Shown here piece by piece: positions 1 through 6,410 of a stretch of DNA of 17,096 bases. Origin of the DNA: Limimaricola sp041580155 (GTDB lineage Bacteria; Pseudomonadota; Alphaproteobacteria; Rhodobacterales; Rhodobacteraceae). The stretch is from positions 1-17,096 of the forward strand of contig JBFGEI010000040.1 in the NCBI GenBank assembly GCA_041580155.1, read 5' to 3'. Below the pieces are notes generated by a model that was given only the letters and a program-made list of their open reading frames with translations, searched no databases and was not told where the DNA came from. The position numbers and the translations under genes are program-made. How positions within the stretch are numbered: position 1 is the stretch's first letter; the number at the start of each line of letters is the position of its first letter.

Positions 1-794
1 AGCGCACCGGCGAGCGCAGCCCAGCCACCGACCGAATGCACCACGGTCGACCCGGCGAAGTCGAGAAAGCCCCACTGGCTGTCCAGGAAGCCGCCGCCCC
101 ATTTCCAGCTGGCCTGGATCGGGTAGATCAGCGCGGTCAGCACGATGGTGAAGGCGAGGAACGGCCACAGCTTGATCCGCTCGGCCAGCGCGCCCGAGAC
201 GATCGAGGCGGTGGTGGCGCAGAACATCAGCTGGAAGAAGAAGTCGCCCGAGGTCGCGGCGTAGCCATAGTCGTCGGCGGCGTCGCGTCCGATGCCGACC
301 GCTTCGAGCACCGCGACGCCGATCGCGCCGAGATAGCCGCCGGTGTCATCGCTGCCGATCGACCAGTTGCCCAGCGGATACATCAGGTTGTAGCCGATCG
401 CGTAGTAGAAGATCGCGGCGATCGAAAACAGCGCCACGTTCTTCATGCACTGCATCGCGACGTTCTTCGACCGCACCAGCCCAGCCTCGAGCATGGCGAA
501 GCCGGCGGCCATCCAGAACACCATGAAGCCGCCGATCAGGAACAGCAGCGTGTTGAAGATGAACACCGTGTCGGTCGCCGCCTCGGGGGCGCGCGGCGCT
601 GCTTCGGCGGCCACGGCTGCGGCGGCTTCGGCGACGTCTGCCGGCTCGGCGGCGGGCTCGACGGCCGGCTCGGTCACTGGCGCCTCGACGGAGTCGGCCG
701 CGTCGGTGTCCTGCGCCCACGCCCCGGTCGGGGCGGTCAGCCCGAGCGTCAGCGCCAGCGCAGGCACCGCGAGAAGATATTTCCAGTTGGTCAT
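1..794 (-). CDS. amtB: Ammonium transporter AmtB (partial, C-terminal part off the left edge)
   Basis: This is an Amt/Rh-family inner-membrane channel that takes up ammonium. The ATG at 794-792 follows a GGAG ribosome-binding site. 264 codons are visible, perhaps 60% of a usual Amt. Residues 1-27 look like a signal peptide ending AWA, followed by an Ala/Pro/Glu-rich linker (about 28-75). The first Amt segment then begins (FNTLLFLIGGFMVFWMAAGF), followed by MLEAGLVRSKN. Near the edge the family motif DFAGSTVVH is present, including the first pore histidine (H253 here) and the conserved Asp. The gene follows glnK by 26 bp on the same strand, the classic glnK-amtB operon in which uridylylation-sensitive GlnK binds and blocks AmtB. 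The long acidic linker is the unusual part; the family call is secure. Confidence 0.95.
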   Translation of the reverse strand, partial: MTNWKYLLAVPALALTLGLTAPTGAWAQDTDAADSVEAPVTEPAVEPAAEPADVAEAAAAVAAEAAPRAPEAATDTVFIFNTLLFLIGGFMVFWMAAGFAMLEAGLVRSKNVAMQCMKNVALFSIAAIFYYAIGYNLMYPLGNWSIGSDDTGGYLGAIGVAVLEAVGIGRDAADDYGYAATSGDFFFQLMFCATTASIVSGALAERIKLWPFLAFTIVLTALIYPIQASWKWGGGFLDSQWGFLDFAGSTVVHSVGGWAALAGA

Positions 795-820
795 GCGTTT
801 GGCTCCTTGCACCGGCCGGA

Positions 821-1159
821 TCACAGCGCGTCGTCGTTGATTTCGCCGGTGCGCACCCGCAGGGCGCTTTCGACATCGAGCACGAAGATCTTGCCGTCGC
901 CGATCTTGCCGGTCCGGGCGGTCGCCGAGATGGTCGAAACCACGGTCTCGACAAGCGCTTCGGCGACCACGATCTCGAGCTTGACCTTCGGCACGAAGTT
1001 CACCGCGTATTCGGCGCCGCGGTAGATTTCGGTGTGTCCGGACTGCGAGCCGAAGCCCTTGATCTCGGTGACCATCATGCCGCGCACCCCGACGGAGGTG
1101 AGCGCTTCGCGCACCTCCTCGAGCTTGAACGGCTTGATCGTTGCGATGATGAGTTTCAC
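821..1159 (-). CDS. glnK: Nitrogen regulatory protein PII (GlnK)
   Basis: A 112-residue PII signal-transduction protein, the usual family length. It binds ATP/ADP and 2-oxoglutarate as a trimer and reports nitrogen status. The T-loop motif YRGAEYAVNF is present, with the uridylylation tyrosine at position 51. The B-loop motif TGKIGDGKIFV and the C-terminal RTGE motif are intact. I chose the GTG start at 1159-1157 because it gives the canonical MKLIIATIKPFKL N-terminus and has AAGGGGA (1171-1165) just upstream. The open frame extends further but that part has no family similarity. Its position directly before amtB makes GlnK more likely than a glnA-linked GlnB. Expression is expected to be NtrC-controlled from family knowledge, but I could not define a proper site. 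Confidence 0.96.
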   Translation of the reverse strand: MKLIIATIKPFKLEEVREALTSVGVRGMMVTEIKGFGSQSGHTEIYRGAEYAVNFVPKVKLEIVVAEALVETVVSTISATARTGKIGDGKIFVLDVESALRVRTGEINDDAL

Positions 1160-1294
1160 GACAATCCCCTTGTGTCCCCAGGTGGGTGGTGGCGGCGCCC
1201 GGTCGGACGCACCCGATGGCCGCAGCAAGACTGGCAGCCTCACCTTGCGACAAGCTTTGGACCGGTCGTTTACATCCCGGAATCCGCGGTTTTC

Positions 1295-1311
1295 GCACAA
1301 TTATTGCACAA
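1295..1311. promoter_or_regulatory. 11-bp-spaced direct repeat in the glnK/PBP divergent region
   Basis: GCACAA occurs at 1295-1300 and again at 1306-1311, separated by TTATT, so the repeat period is 11 bp, about one helical turn. This AT-rich patch stands out in the GC-rich 278-bp region (1160-1437) between glnK and the PBP gene. On the glnK strand it reads as tandem TTGTGC elements. It could be a regulator-binding site or part of a promoter. The GCAC core recalls NtrC half-sites, but those are normally inverted, so the identity is unproven. Confidence 0.35.
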
Positions 1312-1335
1312 ACGGATGCCCATGCCCGATTCTTG

Positions 1336-1355
1336 GGCGGCACAAAAAAGCCGCC
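1336..1355. other. Small hairpin upstream of the PBP gene
   Basis: GGCGGC (1336-1341) and GCCGCC (1350-1355) form a perfect 6-bp stem around an A-rich 8-nt loop. It lies about 80 bp before the PBP start in the divergent region. It could be a leader hairpin of the PBP transcript. It lacks a T tract after the stem, so it is not a convincing terminator. Confidence 0.3.
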
Positions 1356-1437
1356 GGACGGAATCCCGGCGTCTCAACATCCCGCTGCAATGCGGCTATG
1401 GTCGCCGCGAATTGACGGCGAGACGAACGGGCGGGAC

Positions 1438-3687
1438 ATGAGCGCGAACAATGGCAAACGACCGACCCTGGCGGCTGATCGGCGCTATGGCAGCAGCGCG
1501 GGCGGCAAGCCCGGCGCGGGCAAGACGACCGGCAAGACCGGTTCGGGCGGTCGCGGTGGCAGCGGCGGCGGCCGTGGCGGCGCCAAGCCGCCGGCCGCCC
1601 GGTCGCGCGCCGGCAGCAAGCGCCGCGCGACGCCGCGGCCGCGGCGCGCCGGGCCGATCGGCTTTCTGGCGGCGCTGGTCAGCGGGCTGCTGCGCTTCGT
1701 GCTGCGGGTGGTCTGGGGCGTCGGCTGGCGCGTCGGTCTGGTCGTCGGCCTGATCATCGGCCTCGGCGTCGCCTATTACGCGGCGCAGCTGCCGCCGGTG
1801 ACCCAGCTGGTCGACGGCCGAGCCCGCGGCTCGGTCACCTTGATGGACCGCGACGGCGTGGTGTTCGCCTGGCGCGGCGACCAGTTCGGCGGCATGGTGA
1901 CCGCCGACACGGTGTCGCCGAACCTGCGCAACGCGGTGATCGCCACCGAGGACCGGCGCTTCTTCTGGCACATTGGCGTCGACCCGCAGGGCATCGCCTC
2001 GGCGGTCGCGATCAACCTGCGCGCCGGGCGCGGCCCGCTGTCGGGCAACGGCGGCTCGACGATCACCCAGCAGACCGCCAAGCTGCTGTGCCTGGGCAAG
2101 CCGTTCGACCCGCAGGCCTGGGAATCCGAAGCCGACTACGAGGCCGACTGCCGCCGCACCACGCTGTGGCGCAAGGTGCAGGAGGCGGTCTACGCGATGG
2201 CGATGGAGGCGCGCTACACCAAGGAAGAGATCCTGACGATCTACCTCAACCGTGCCTATCTCGGTGCAGGCACGCGCGGCTTCGAGGCCGCGTCGCAGCG
2301 CTACTTCGGCAAATCCTCGGCCGAGGTGGCCCCGGCCGAGGCGGCGATGCTGGCCGGCCTGCTGAAGGCGCCGACCACCTACGCGCCGACCAATGATCTC
2401 GGTCGCAGCCAGGACCGCGCCAGCGTCATCGTCGGGCTGATGCAGGACCAGGGCTATCTCAGCGCTGCACAGGCCGACGAGGCCCGCAACACCCCGGCGC
2501 GGCTGTCGCCCGCCGCCGAAGCCCGCGCCGGCGGCTATTTCGCCGACTGGGTGATGGACACCGGGCCGGAGTTCTTCACCCGCGACACCACCGAGGACGT
2601 GGAAATCCGCACCACGCTGGACCCGCGAATCCAGAAGGCCGCCGAAACCGCGCTGCTGCGGGTGTTCGAGGACAAGGTCGCCGCCGGGTCCGAAGCGCAG
2701 GCCGCGATCGTGGTGATGAGCGCCGACGGCGCGGTCCGCGGCATGGTCGGCGGCCGCAACGTCAGGGCGTCCGGCGCGTTCAACCGCGCGACCCAGGCGC
2801 TGCGCCAAACCGGGTCGTCGTTCAAGCCGTTCATTTACGCGGCGGCGCTGGATCTGGGGATGCAGCCCAACGATCTGGTCGAGGACAGCCCGCTGACCAT
2901 CACCATCCCCGGCTCGGGCGCCTGGTCGCCCGAGAACTACGACCGCAAGTACGACGGCATGGTGACGCTGACCGAGGCGCTGGCCGAAAGCCGCAACATC
3001 CCGGCGGTGCGGGTCTCTGAGCAGGTCGGCCGCGAGAACGTGCGCACCGTGGCGGCGATGTTCGGCATCGACAGCGATCTCGCCGCCGGCCCGGCGCTGG
3101 CGCTCGGGGTGTCGGAAAGCACCCTGCTCGAGATGACCGGCGCCTATGCCGGCATTCTCAACGGCGGATCCTCGGTCGAACCCTACGGGCTGGTCGAGCT
3201 GAGGCTGCAGGGCGACGACACGCCGCTGATGGGCACCGGCGGCGGCATCGGTGAGCGGGTGATCAGCCAGAAGGCGGCGGAAGAGCTGACCTGGATGATG
3301 AGCCGGGTGGTGGCGCAGGGCACCGGGTCTCGGGCGCAGATCGACGGCTGGGAGGTGGCGGGCAAGACCGGCACCACGCAGGGCGCGCGCGACGCCTGGT
3401 TCGTCGGCTTCGCCGGCGATTACGTCGCCGGGGTCTGGATGGGCTACGACGACAACCGGCCGCTGTCCGGCGTTACCGGCGGCGGGCTGCCGGCGACGAT
3501 CTGGCGCGAGACCATGGTGCGGGTGCTCGAGGGGCTGCCGGTCAAGCCGCTGCCGATGCGGCAGCCCAGCATCGCCGCCCCGGCGCAGACCGTGTCCTCG
3601 GGCGACCTGCAGGCCCCGGCCACCTCGAACGACAATCAGCAGGTGATCATGGACGTGCTGACCAACATCCTGACCGGCGGCCAGTAG
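1438..3687 (+). CDS. Class A penicillin-binding protein (PBP1A-type glycosyltransferase/transpeptidase)
   Basis: A bifunctional cell-wall enzyme (749 aa) that polymerises lipid II and cross-links peptidoglycan, anchored in the inner membrane. Residues 1-72 form a Gly/Arg/Lys-rich cytoplasmic tail, followed by a membrane segment at about 75-120. The GT51 domain has the catalytic motif EDRRFF (E171) and GGSTITQQ (205-212). An insert with two Cys follows, before the helix LTIYLNRAYLG. The transpeptidase domain has all three motifs: SSFK (S460, K463), SRN (518-520) and KTGTTQ (643-648). The protein is shorter than E. coli PBP1a (about 850 aa), mainly at the C-terminus. ATG 1438 was preferred because sequence upstream has no family character, although the preceding GGCGGG is a weak ribosome site. 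It is divergent from glnK and convergent with the next gene. mrcA would be a reasonable name, but I leave it open. Confidence 0.93.
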   Translation: MSANNGKRPTLAADRRYGSSAGGKPGAGKTTGKTGSGGRGGSGGGRGGAKPPAARSRAGSKRRATPRPRRAGPIGFLAALVSGLLRFVLRVVWGVGWRVGLVVGLIIGLGVAYYAAQLPPVTQLVDGRARGSVTLMDRDGVVFAWRGDQFGGMVTADTVSPNLRNAVIATEDRRFFWHIGVDPQGIASAVAINLRAGRGPLSGNGGSTITQQTAKLLCLGKPFDPQAWESEADYEADCRRTTLWRKVQEAVYAMAMEARYTKEEILTIYLNRAYLGAGTRGFEAASQRYFGKSSAEVAPAEAAMLAGLLKAPTTYAPTNDLGRSQDRASVIVGLMQDQGYLSAAQADEARNTPARLSPAAEARAGGYFADWVMDTGPEFFTRDTTEDVEIRTTLDPRIQKAAETALLRVFEDKVAAGSEAQAAIVVMSADGAVRGMVGGRNVRASGAFNRATQALRQTGSSFKPFIYAAALDLGMQPNDLVEDSPLTITIPGSGAWSPENYDRKYDGMVTLTEALAESRNIPAVRVSEQVGRENVRTVAAMFGIDSDLAAGPALALGVSESTLLEMTGAYAGILNGGSSVEPYGLVELRLQGDDTPLMGTGGGIGERVISQKAAEELTWMMSRVVAQGTGSRAQIDGWEVAGKTGTTQGARDAWFVGFAGDYVAGVWMGYDDNRPLSGVTGGGLPATIWRETMVRVLEGLPVKPLPMRQPSIAAPAQTVSSGDLQAPATSNDNQQVIMDVLTNILTGGQ

Positions 3688-3697
3688 CGGCCGGTCA
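3671..3697. terminator. Hairpin shared by two convergent gene ends
   Basis: TGACCGGC (3671-3678) and GCCGGTCA (3690-3697) form a perfect 8-bp stem with an 11-nt loop. The PBP stop lies in the loop and the stop of the opposing gene lies in the right arm. Only 7 bp separate the two genes, so this is the only possible intrinsic terminator. It has no T tract on either strand, so termination efficiency is uncertain. Confidence 0.4.
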
Positions 3698-4429
3698 CTC
3701 GGCCTCGGCCGGGGCGTCGTCGCCGGCCGGCGTGTCGTCACTTTCCGGTGTGTCGTCGGCGGAGGCCTCGTCATCGGGCGCTGATTCCGCCTCGGCCTCG
3801 GGCGCTGGTTCCGGCGCGGCCTCGGGCAGCACGATCACCGGCCGGGGCGCCACCGCGACCGGCTCGGCCGGCAGCACCAGCACCGGGCGCGGCGCGGGTT
3901 CGGCGACCTCGCGCAGCACGATCTCGGGGCGGCGGTCCGGCGACGCCCCCGCCGGCGGCAACAGGATCACCGGGCGCAGCGCCGGCACGATCTCTTCGGG
4001 CGCGGCATCGTCCGGCTCGGCCGCCTGCACCGTCGGCGCGCCGGCGGTCGCCGCGATCTCGGTTTCGGCGCAGCGGTCGTAGCGGAAAGCATAGCCGTTC
4101 CACAGCATGATGATGCCGTCGGCCTCGGCGCTTTGCATCAGCAGCGCCCGCTCGATCCAGTTCTCGTCGCCGGCGGAACATTCCATCGTGTAGAGCGTCG
4201 CCGCCATGTCGACCACGTCGACCGGCCGGGTCATCCGGCACTGGCTGCCGATGCCCTCGAACAGCCCGTCGTCGATTCGCAAGGCGCCGCCCGGCACCCC
4301 GATCTGGGCGCAATCGGCGTCCCCGGCCTGCCGGTACACCCCGTCATAGGGGGTCGCAGCGGCCAGACCGGCGGCGAACAGCCATAGCGGCAGCGCCGTC
4401 AGCACGGGTAGGGACGCGGCTCGCGACAT
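3695..4429 (-). CDS. Secreted hypothetical protein with RPxxVLP repeats and acidic tail
   Basis: I do not recognise this 244-residue protein. The ATG at 4429-4427 is preceded by CAGGAG and opens a clear signal peptide (hydrophobic 8-25, likely cleaved after AAA at 23-25). A small domain (about 27-122) carries four Cys (40, 64, 84, 120), suggesting two disulfides in the periplasm. The C-terminal half is disordered-looking: four copies of a seven-residue element, RPVILLP (152), RPEIVLR (167), RPVLVLP (181) and RPVIVLP (196), spaced 14-15 residues apart. An Asp/Glu/Pro/Ala tail follows to the end. The frame is open upstream of this ATG, but that sequence is not protein-like. It is divergent from the secretion operon and convergent with the PBP gene. 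An envelope or cell-wall role is possible but unsupported. Confidence 0.8.
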   Translation of the reverse strand: MSRAASLPVLTALPLWLFAAGLAAATPYDGVYRQAGDADCAQIGVPGGALRIDDGLFEGIGSQCRMTRPVDVVDMAATLYTMECSAGDENWIERALLMQSAEADGIIMLWNGYAFRYDRCAETEIAATAGAPTVQAAEPDDAAPEEIVPALRPVILLPPAGASPDRRPEIVLREVAEPAPRPVLVLPAEPVAVAPRPVIVLPEAAPEPAPEAEAESAPDDEASADDTPESDDTPAGDDAPAEAE

Positions 4430-4446
4430 GCTTGCTCCTGTTGCGC

Positions 4447-4474
4447 TTGTGCCCTGAAAACATAACCCCATTAT
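4447..4474 (+). promoter_or_regulatory. Candidate promoter for the secretion operon
   Basis: TTGTGC (4447-4452) and CATTAT (4469-4474) are separated by 16 bp, an acceptable sigma-70-like layout. They lie in an AT-rich patch between the divergent genes. If used, transcription would start near 4481 and leave a leader of about 190 nt before the ATG at 4671. Confidence 0.3.
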
Positions 4475-4486
4475 CGCCCCGGTAAA
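4459..4486 (-). promoter_or_regulatory. Candidate promoter for the secreted hypothetical gene
   Basis: Read on the minus strand, TTTACC (4486-4481) and TATGTT (4464-4459) are spaced by 16 bp. The -10 lies about 30 bp before the start codon at 4429. An alternative pair is TTGGTA (4500-4495) with GATAAT (4475-4470), spacing 19. Either overlaps the candidate promoter on the opposite strand. Confidence 0.35.
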
Positions 4487-4574
4487 GTTCTGCGTACCAA
4501 GATCCAAGGAGGACCGCGCCGCCACGTCGCGCCGGATAGCGCCGGTGTGACCGGGTGCGGTGCTGTTCAGACCG

Positions 4575-4644
4575 CCCCTGCTGCGGTAGCAGGGGGCCGG
4601 AGCCCGCCCCTTGCGGGACCGTCGCGCGGCACCCTTGGCGCGCG
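4575..4644 (+). other. Three tandem hairpins in the leader of the secretion operon
   Basis: Three inverted repeats follow one another before the ATG at 4671. CCCCTGCT (4575-4582) pairs with AGCAGGGG (4588-4595), 8 bp perfect. CCCGC (4603-4607) pairs with GCGGG (4613-4617). CGCGCG (4623-4628) pairs with CGCGCG (4639-4644). None is followed by a T tract, so they look more like a structured leader than a terminator. In a GC-rich genome the two weaker stems may be chance. Confidence 0.4.
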
Positions 4645-4670
4645 GCCTGACACAGAAGGACGAAGCAGCG

Positions 4671-6410
4671 ATGGCACGCGACGCGGCATCCAGAGGCGCA
4701 GCGGAACTGCGCGCGGCACGCGGCGAAAGCCGCGGGCTGTACTGGGCGGTGGGCATCTTCAGCCTGGTGGTCAACATGCTGATGCTGACCGGCCCGCTCT
4801 ACATGATGAACGTCTACGACCGGGTCCTTGGATCGCGATCGATCGAGACGCTGATCGCCCTGTCGGTGCTGGTGGCGTTTCTCTACGGCATGATGGGCCT
4901 GCTGGACCTGGTCCGCGGCCGGGTGATGAGCCGGATCGCCGCCCGGTTCCAGGATCGGCTCGACGAACGGGTGTTCTCGGCGGCGCTGCGCGCCGGAAGC
5001 CTGCAGCGCGGCCGCACCGAGGCGGCGACGGCGCAGCGCGATCTCGAATCGGTACAGCGGCTGATCGCCTCGCCGGCGCTGATGGCCAGCTTCGACCTGC
5101 CGTTCGCGCCGGTGTTCTTCTTCGGCATCTTCCTGTTCCACCCGATGCTCGGGGTGCTCGGGCTGATCGGCGCGGCGATCCTGATCCTGCTGGCGCTCGG
5201 CAACCAGCTGATGTCGCGCCGACCGCTCGAGGACACCAACGCCGCGACCTTCCGCGCCGAACAGATCGGCAGCCAGATCCGCCAGGATTCCGACATGGTG
5301 CAGGCGCTCGGGATGCGCCGCGCCACCTTCGGCCGTTGGCAGGAGGCGCGCGGCAAGTCGCTGGTCGCCTCCATCGGCGCCACCGACACCGGCGGCGCCT
5401 TCACCGCGATCATCAAGGCGTTCCGGCTGCTGCTGCAATCGGCGATGCTCGGGCTTGGCGCCTACCTGGTGCTGGAAGGGCAGATGACCGCCGGCGCGAT
5501 GATCGCCGGGTCGATCCTGCTGGGCCGGGCGCTGGCGCCGATCGAGATGATCGTCGGCCAGTGGCCGGCGTTCCAGCGCGCCCGCGAGGGCTGGCGCCGG
5601 CTCGCGGTGCTGCTGGGCGAAATCCCCCCCGAGGAGACCCGCACCACCCTGCCCCGCCCGAAGGCGCGGCTGTCGGTCGATCAGGTGACGGTGATCCCGC
5701 CGGGCGAACAGCAGGCGGCGCTGCGCATGGTCAGCTTCAAGGTCGAACCCGGCCAGGCGGTCGGGGTGATCGGCCCGTCGGGCGCCGGCAAGTCGACGCT
5801 GGCGCGGGCGCTGACCGGCCTGTGGCGCCCGGCCGCCGGCAAGATCCGGCTCGATGGCGCGTCGCTCGAACAATACGACCCCGACACGCTGGGCAGCTAC
5901 ATCGGCTACCTGCCGCAGCAGGTCACGCTGTTCGACGGCACGATCAAGGAAAACATCGCCCGGCTGTCGCTGACACCCGATGATGCGGCGGTGGTGCGCG
6001 CGGCGCAGGCCGCGGCGGCGCACGAGATGATCCTGAAGCTGCCAGACGGCTACGACACGAAGGTCAGCGCCAACGGCGGGCGGCTGTCGGGCGGCCAGAT
6101 CCAGCGCGTCGGCCTGGCGCGGGCGCTGTACGGCGACCCCGAGGTGCTGGTGCTCGACGAGCCGAACTCGAACCTCGACAACGACGGCAGCGCGGCGCTG
6201 AACGCGGCGATCCGCGCCTTCAAGGCGGCCGGCAAATGCGTGCTGATCATGGCGCATCGCCCGGCCGCGATCCAGGAATGCGACATGCTGCTGATGATCG
6301 AGAACGGGGGCCGCCGCGCCTTCGGACCCAAGGACGAGGTGCTGCGCGAGATGGTCAAGAACCACGGCGAAATCCAGGCAGCCGGCGGCACCGGCGGTGG
6401 CGTCGCATGA
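4671..6410 (+). CDS. Type I secretion system permease/ATPase (PrtD family)
   Basis: A 579-residue ABC exporter half-transporter of the PrtD type, which energises one-step export of C-terminally signalled proteins. No C39 peptidase domain is present. The N-terminal permease (about 25-330) shows the family hallmark LTGPLYMMNVYDRVLGSRS (39-57) and about six membrane helices. The ATPase has Walker A GPSGAGKS (368-375), signature LSGGQ (472-476), Walker B LVLDEP (D496, E497) and the H-loop histidine H529. Walker B is followed by NSNLD, typical of this subfamily. The ATG at 4671 has AAGGA about 10 bp upstream, and the frame is open but uninformative before it. The stop overlaps the next start (ATGA), so the two are translationally coupled. 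No RTX-type substrate or TolC gene is visible nearby. Confidence 0.92.
   Translation: MARDAASRGAAELRAARGESRGLYWAVGIFSLVVNMLMLTGPLYMMNVYDRVLGSRSIETLIALSVLVAFLYGMMGLLDLVRGRVMSRIAARFQDRLDERVFSAALRAGSLQRGRTEAATAQRDLESVQRLIASPALMASFDLPFAPVFFFGIFLFHPMLGVLGLIGAAILILLALGNQLMSRRPLEDTNAATFRAEQIGSQIRQDSDMVQALGMRRATFGRWQEARGKSLVASIGATDTGGAFTAIIKAFRLLLQSAMLGLGAYLVLEGQMTAGAMIAGSILLGRALAPIEMIVGQWPAFQRAREGWRRLAVLLGEIPPEETRTTLPRPKARLSVDQVTVIPPGEQQAALRMVSFKVEPGQAVGVIGPSGAGKSTLARALTGLWRPAAGKIRLDGASLEQYDPDTLGSYIGYLPQQVTLFDGTIKENIARLSLTPDDAAVVRAAQAAAAHEMILKLPDGYDTKVSANGGRLSGGQIQRVGLARALYGDPEVLVLDEPNSNLDNDGSAALNAAIRAFKAAGKCVLIMAHRPAAIQECDMLLMIENGGRRAFGPKDEVLREMVKNHGEIQAAGGTGGGVA

Noticed and set aside
1213..1239. 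Possible sigma-54 promoter upstream of glnK (minus strand GG...GC)
   Set aside because: The GG-to-GC spacing is 11 rather than the required 10 and the flanking bases match poorly.
1396..3774. Long antisense open frame opposite the PBP gene (minus strand, almost 800 codons)
   Set aside because: The composition is Arg/His/Gly-rich with no domains, and it mirrors a fully convincing PBP. Such frames are common in very GC-rich DNA.
4506..4512. Perfect Shine-Dalgarno-like AAGGAGG in the leader of the secretion operon
   Set aside because: No ATG, GTG or TTG lies within 5-12 nt downstream and no small open frame follows; probably chance or part of another element.
4430..4777. N-terminal extension of the secreted hypothetical protein into upstream sequence
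   Set aside because: The extension runs through the divergent promoter region and into the ABC gene, while the ATG at 4429 has a good ribosome site and a textbook signal peptide.
4344..6365. Long antisense open frame opposite the ABC permease
   Set aside because: Low-complexity His/Arg/Gln-rich translation, no motif, no ribosome site; the sense strand holds a complete PrtD-type protein.
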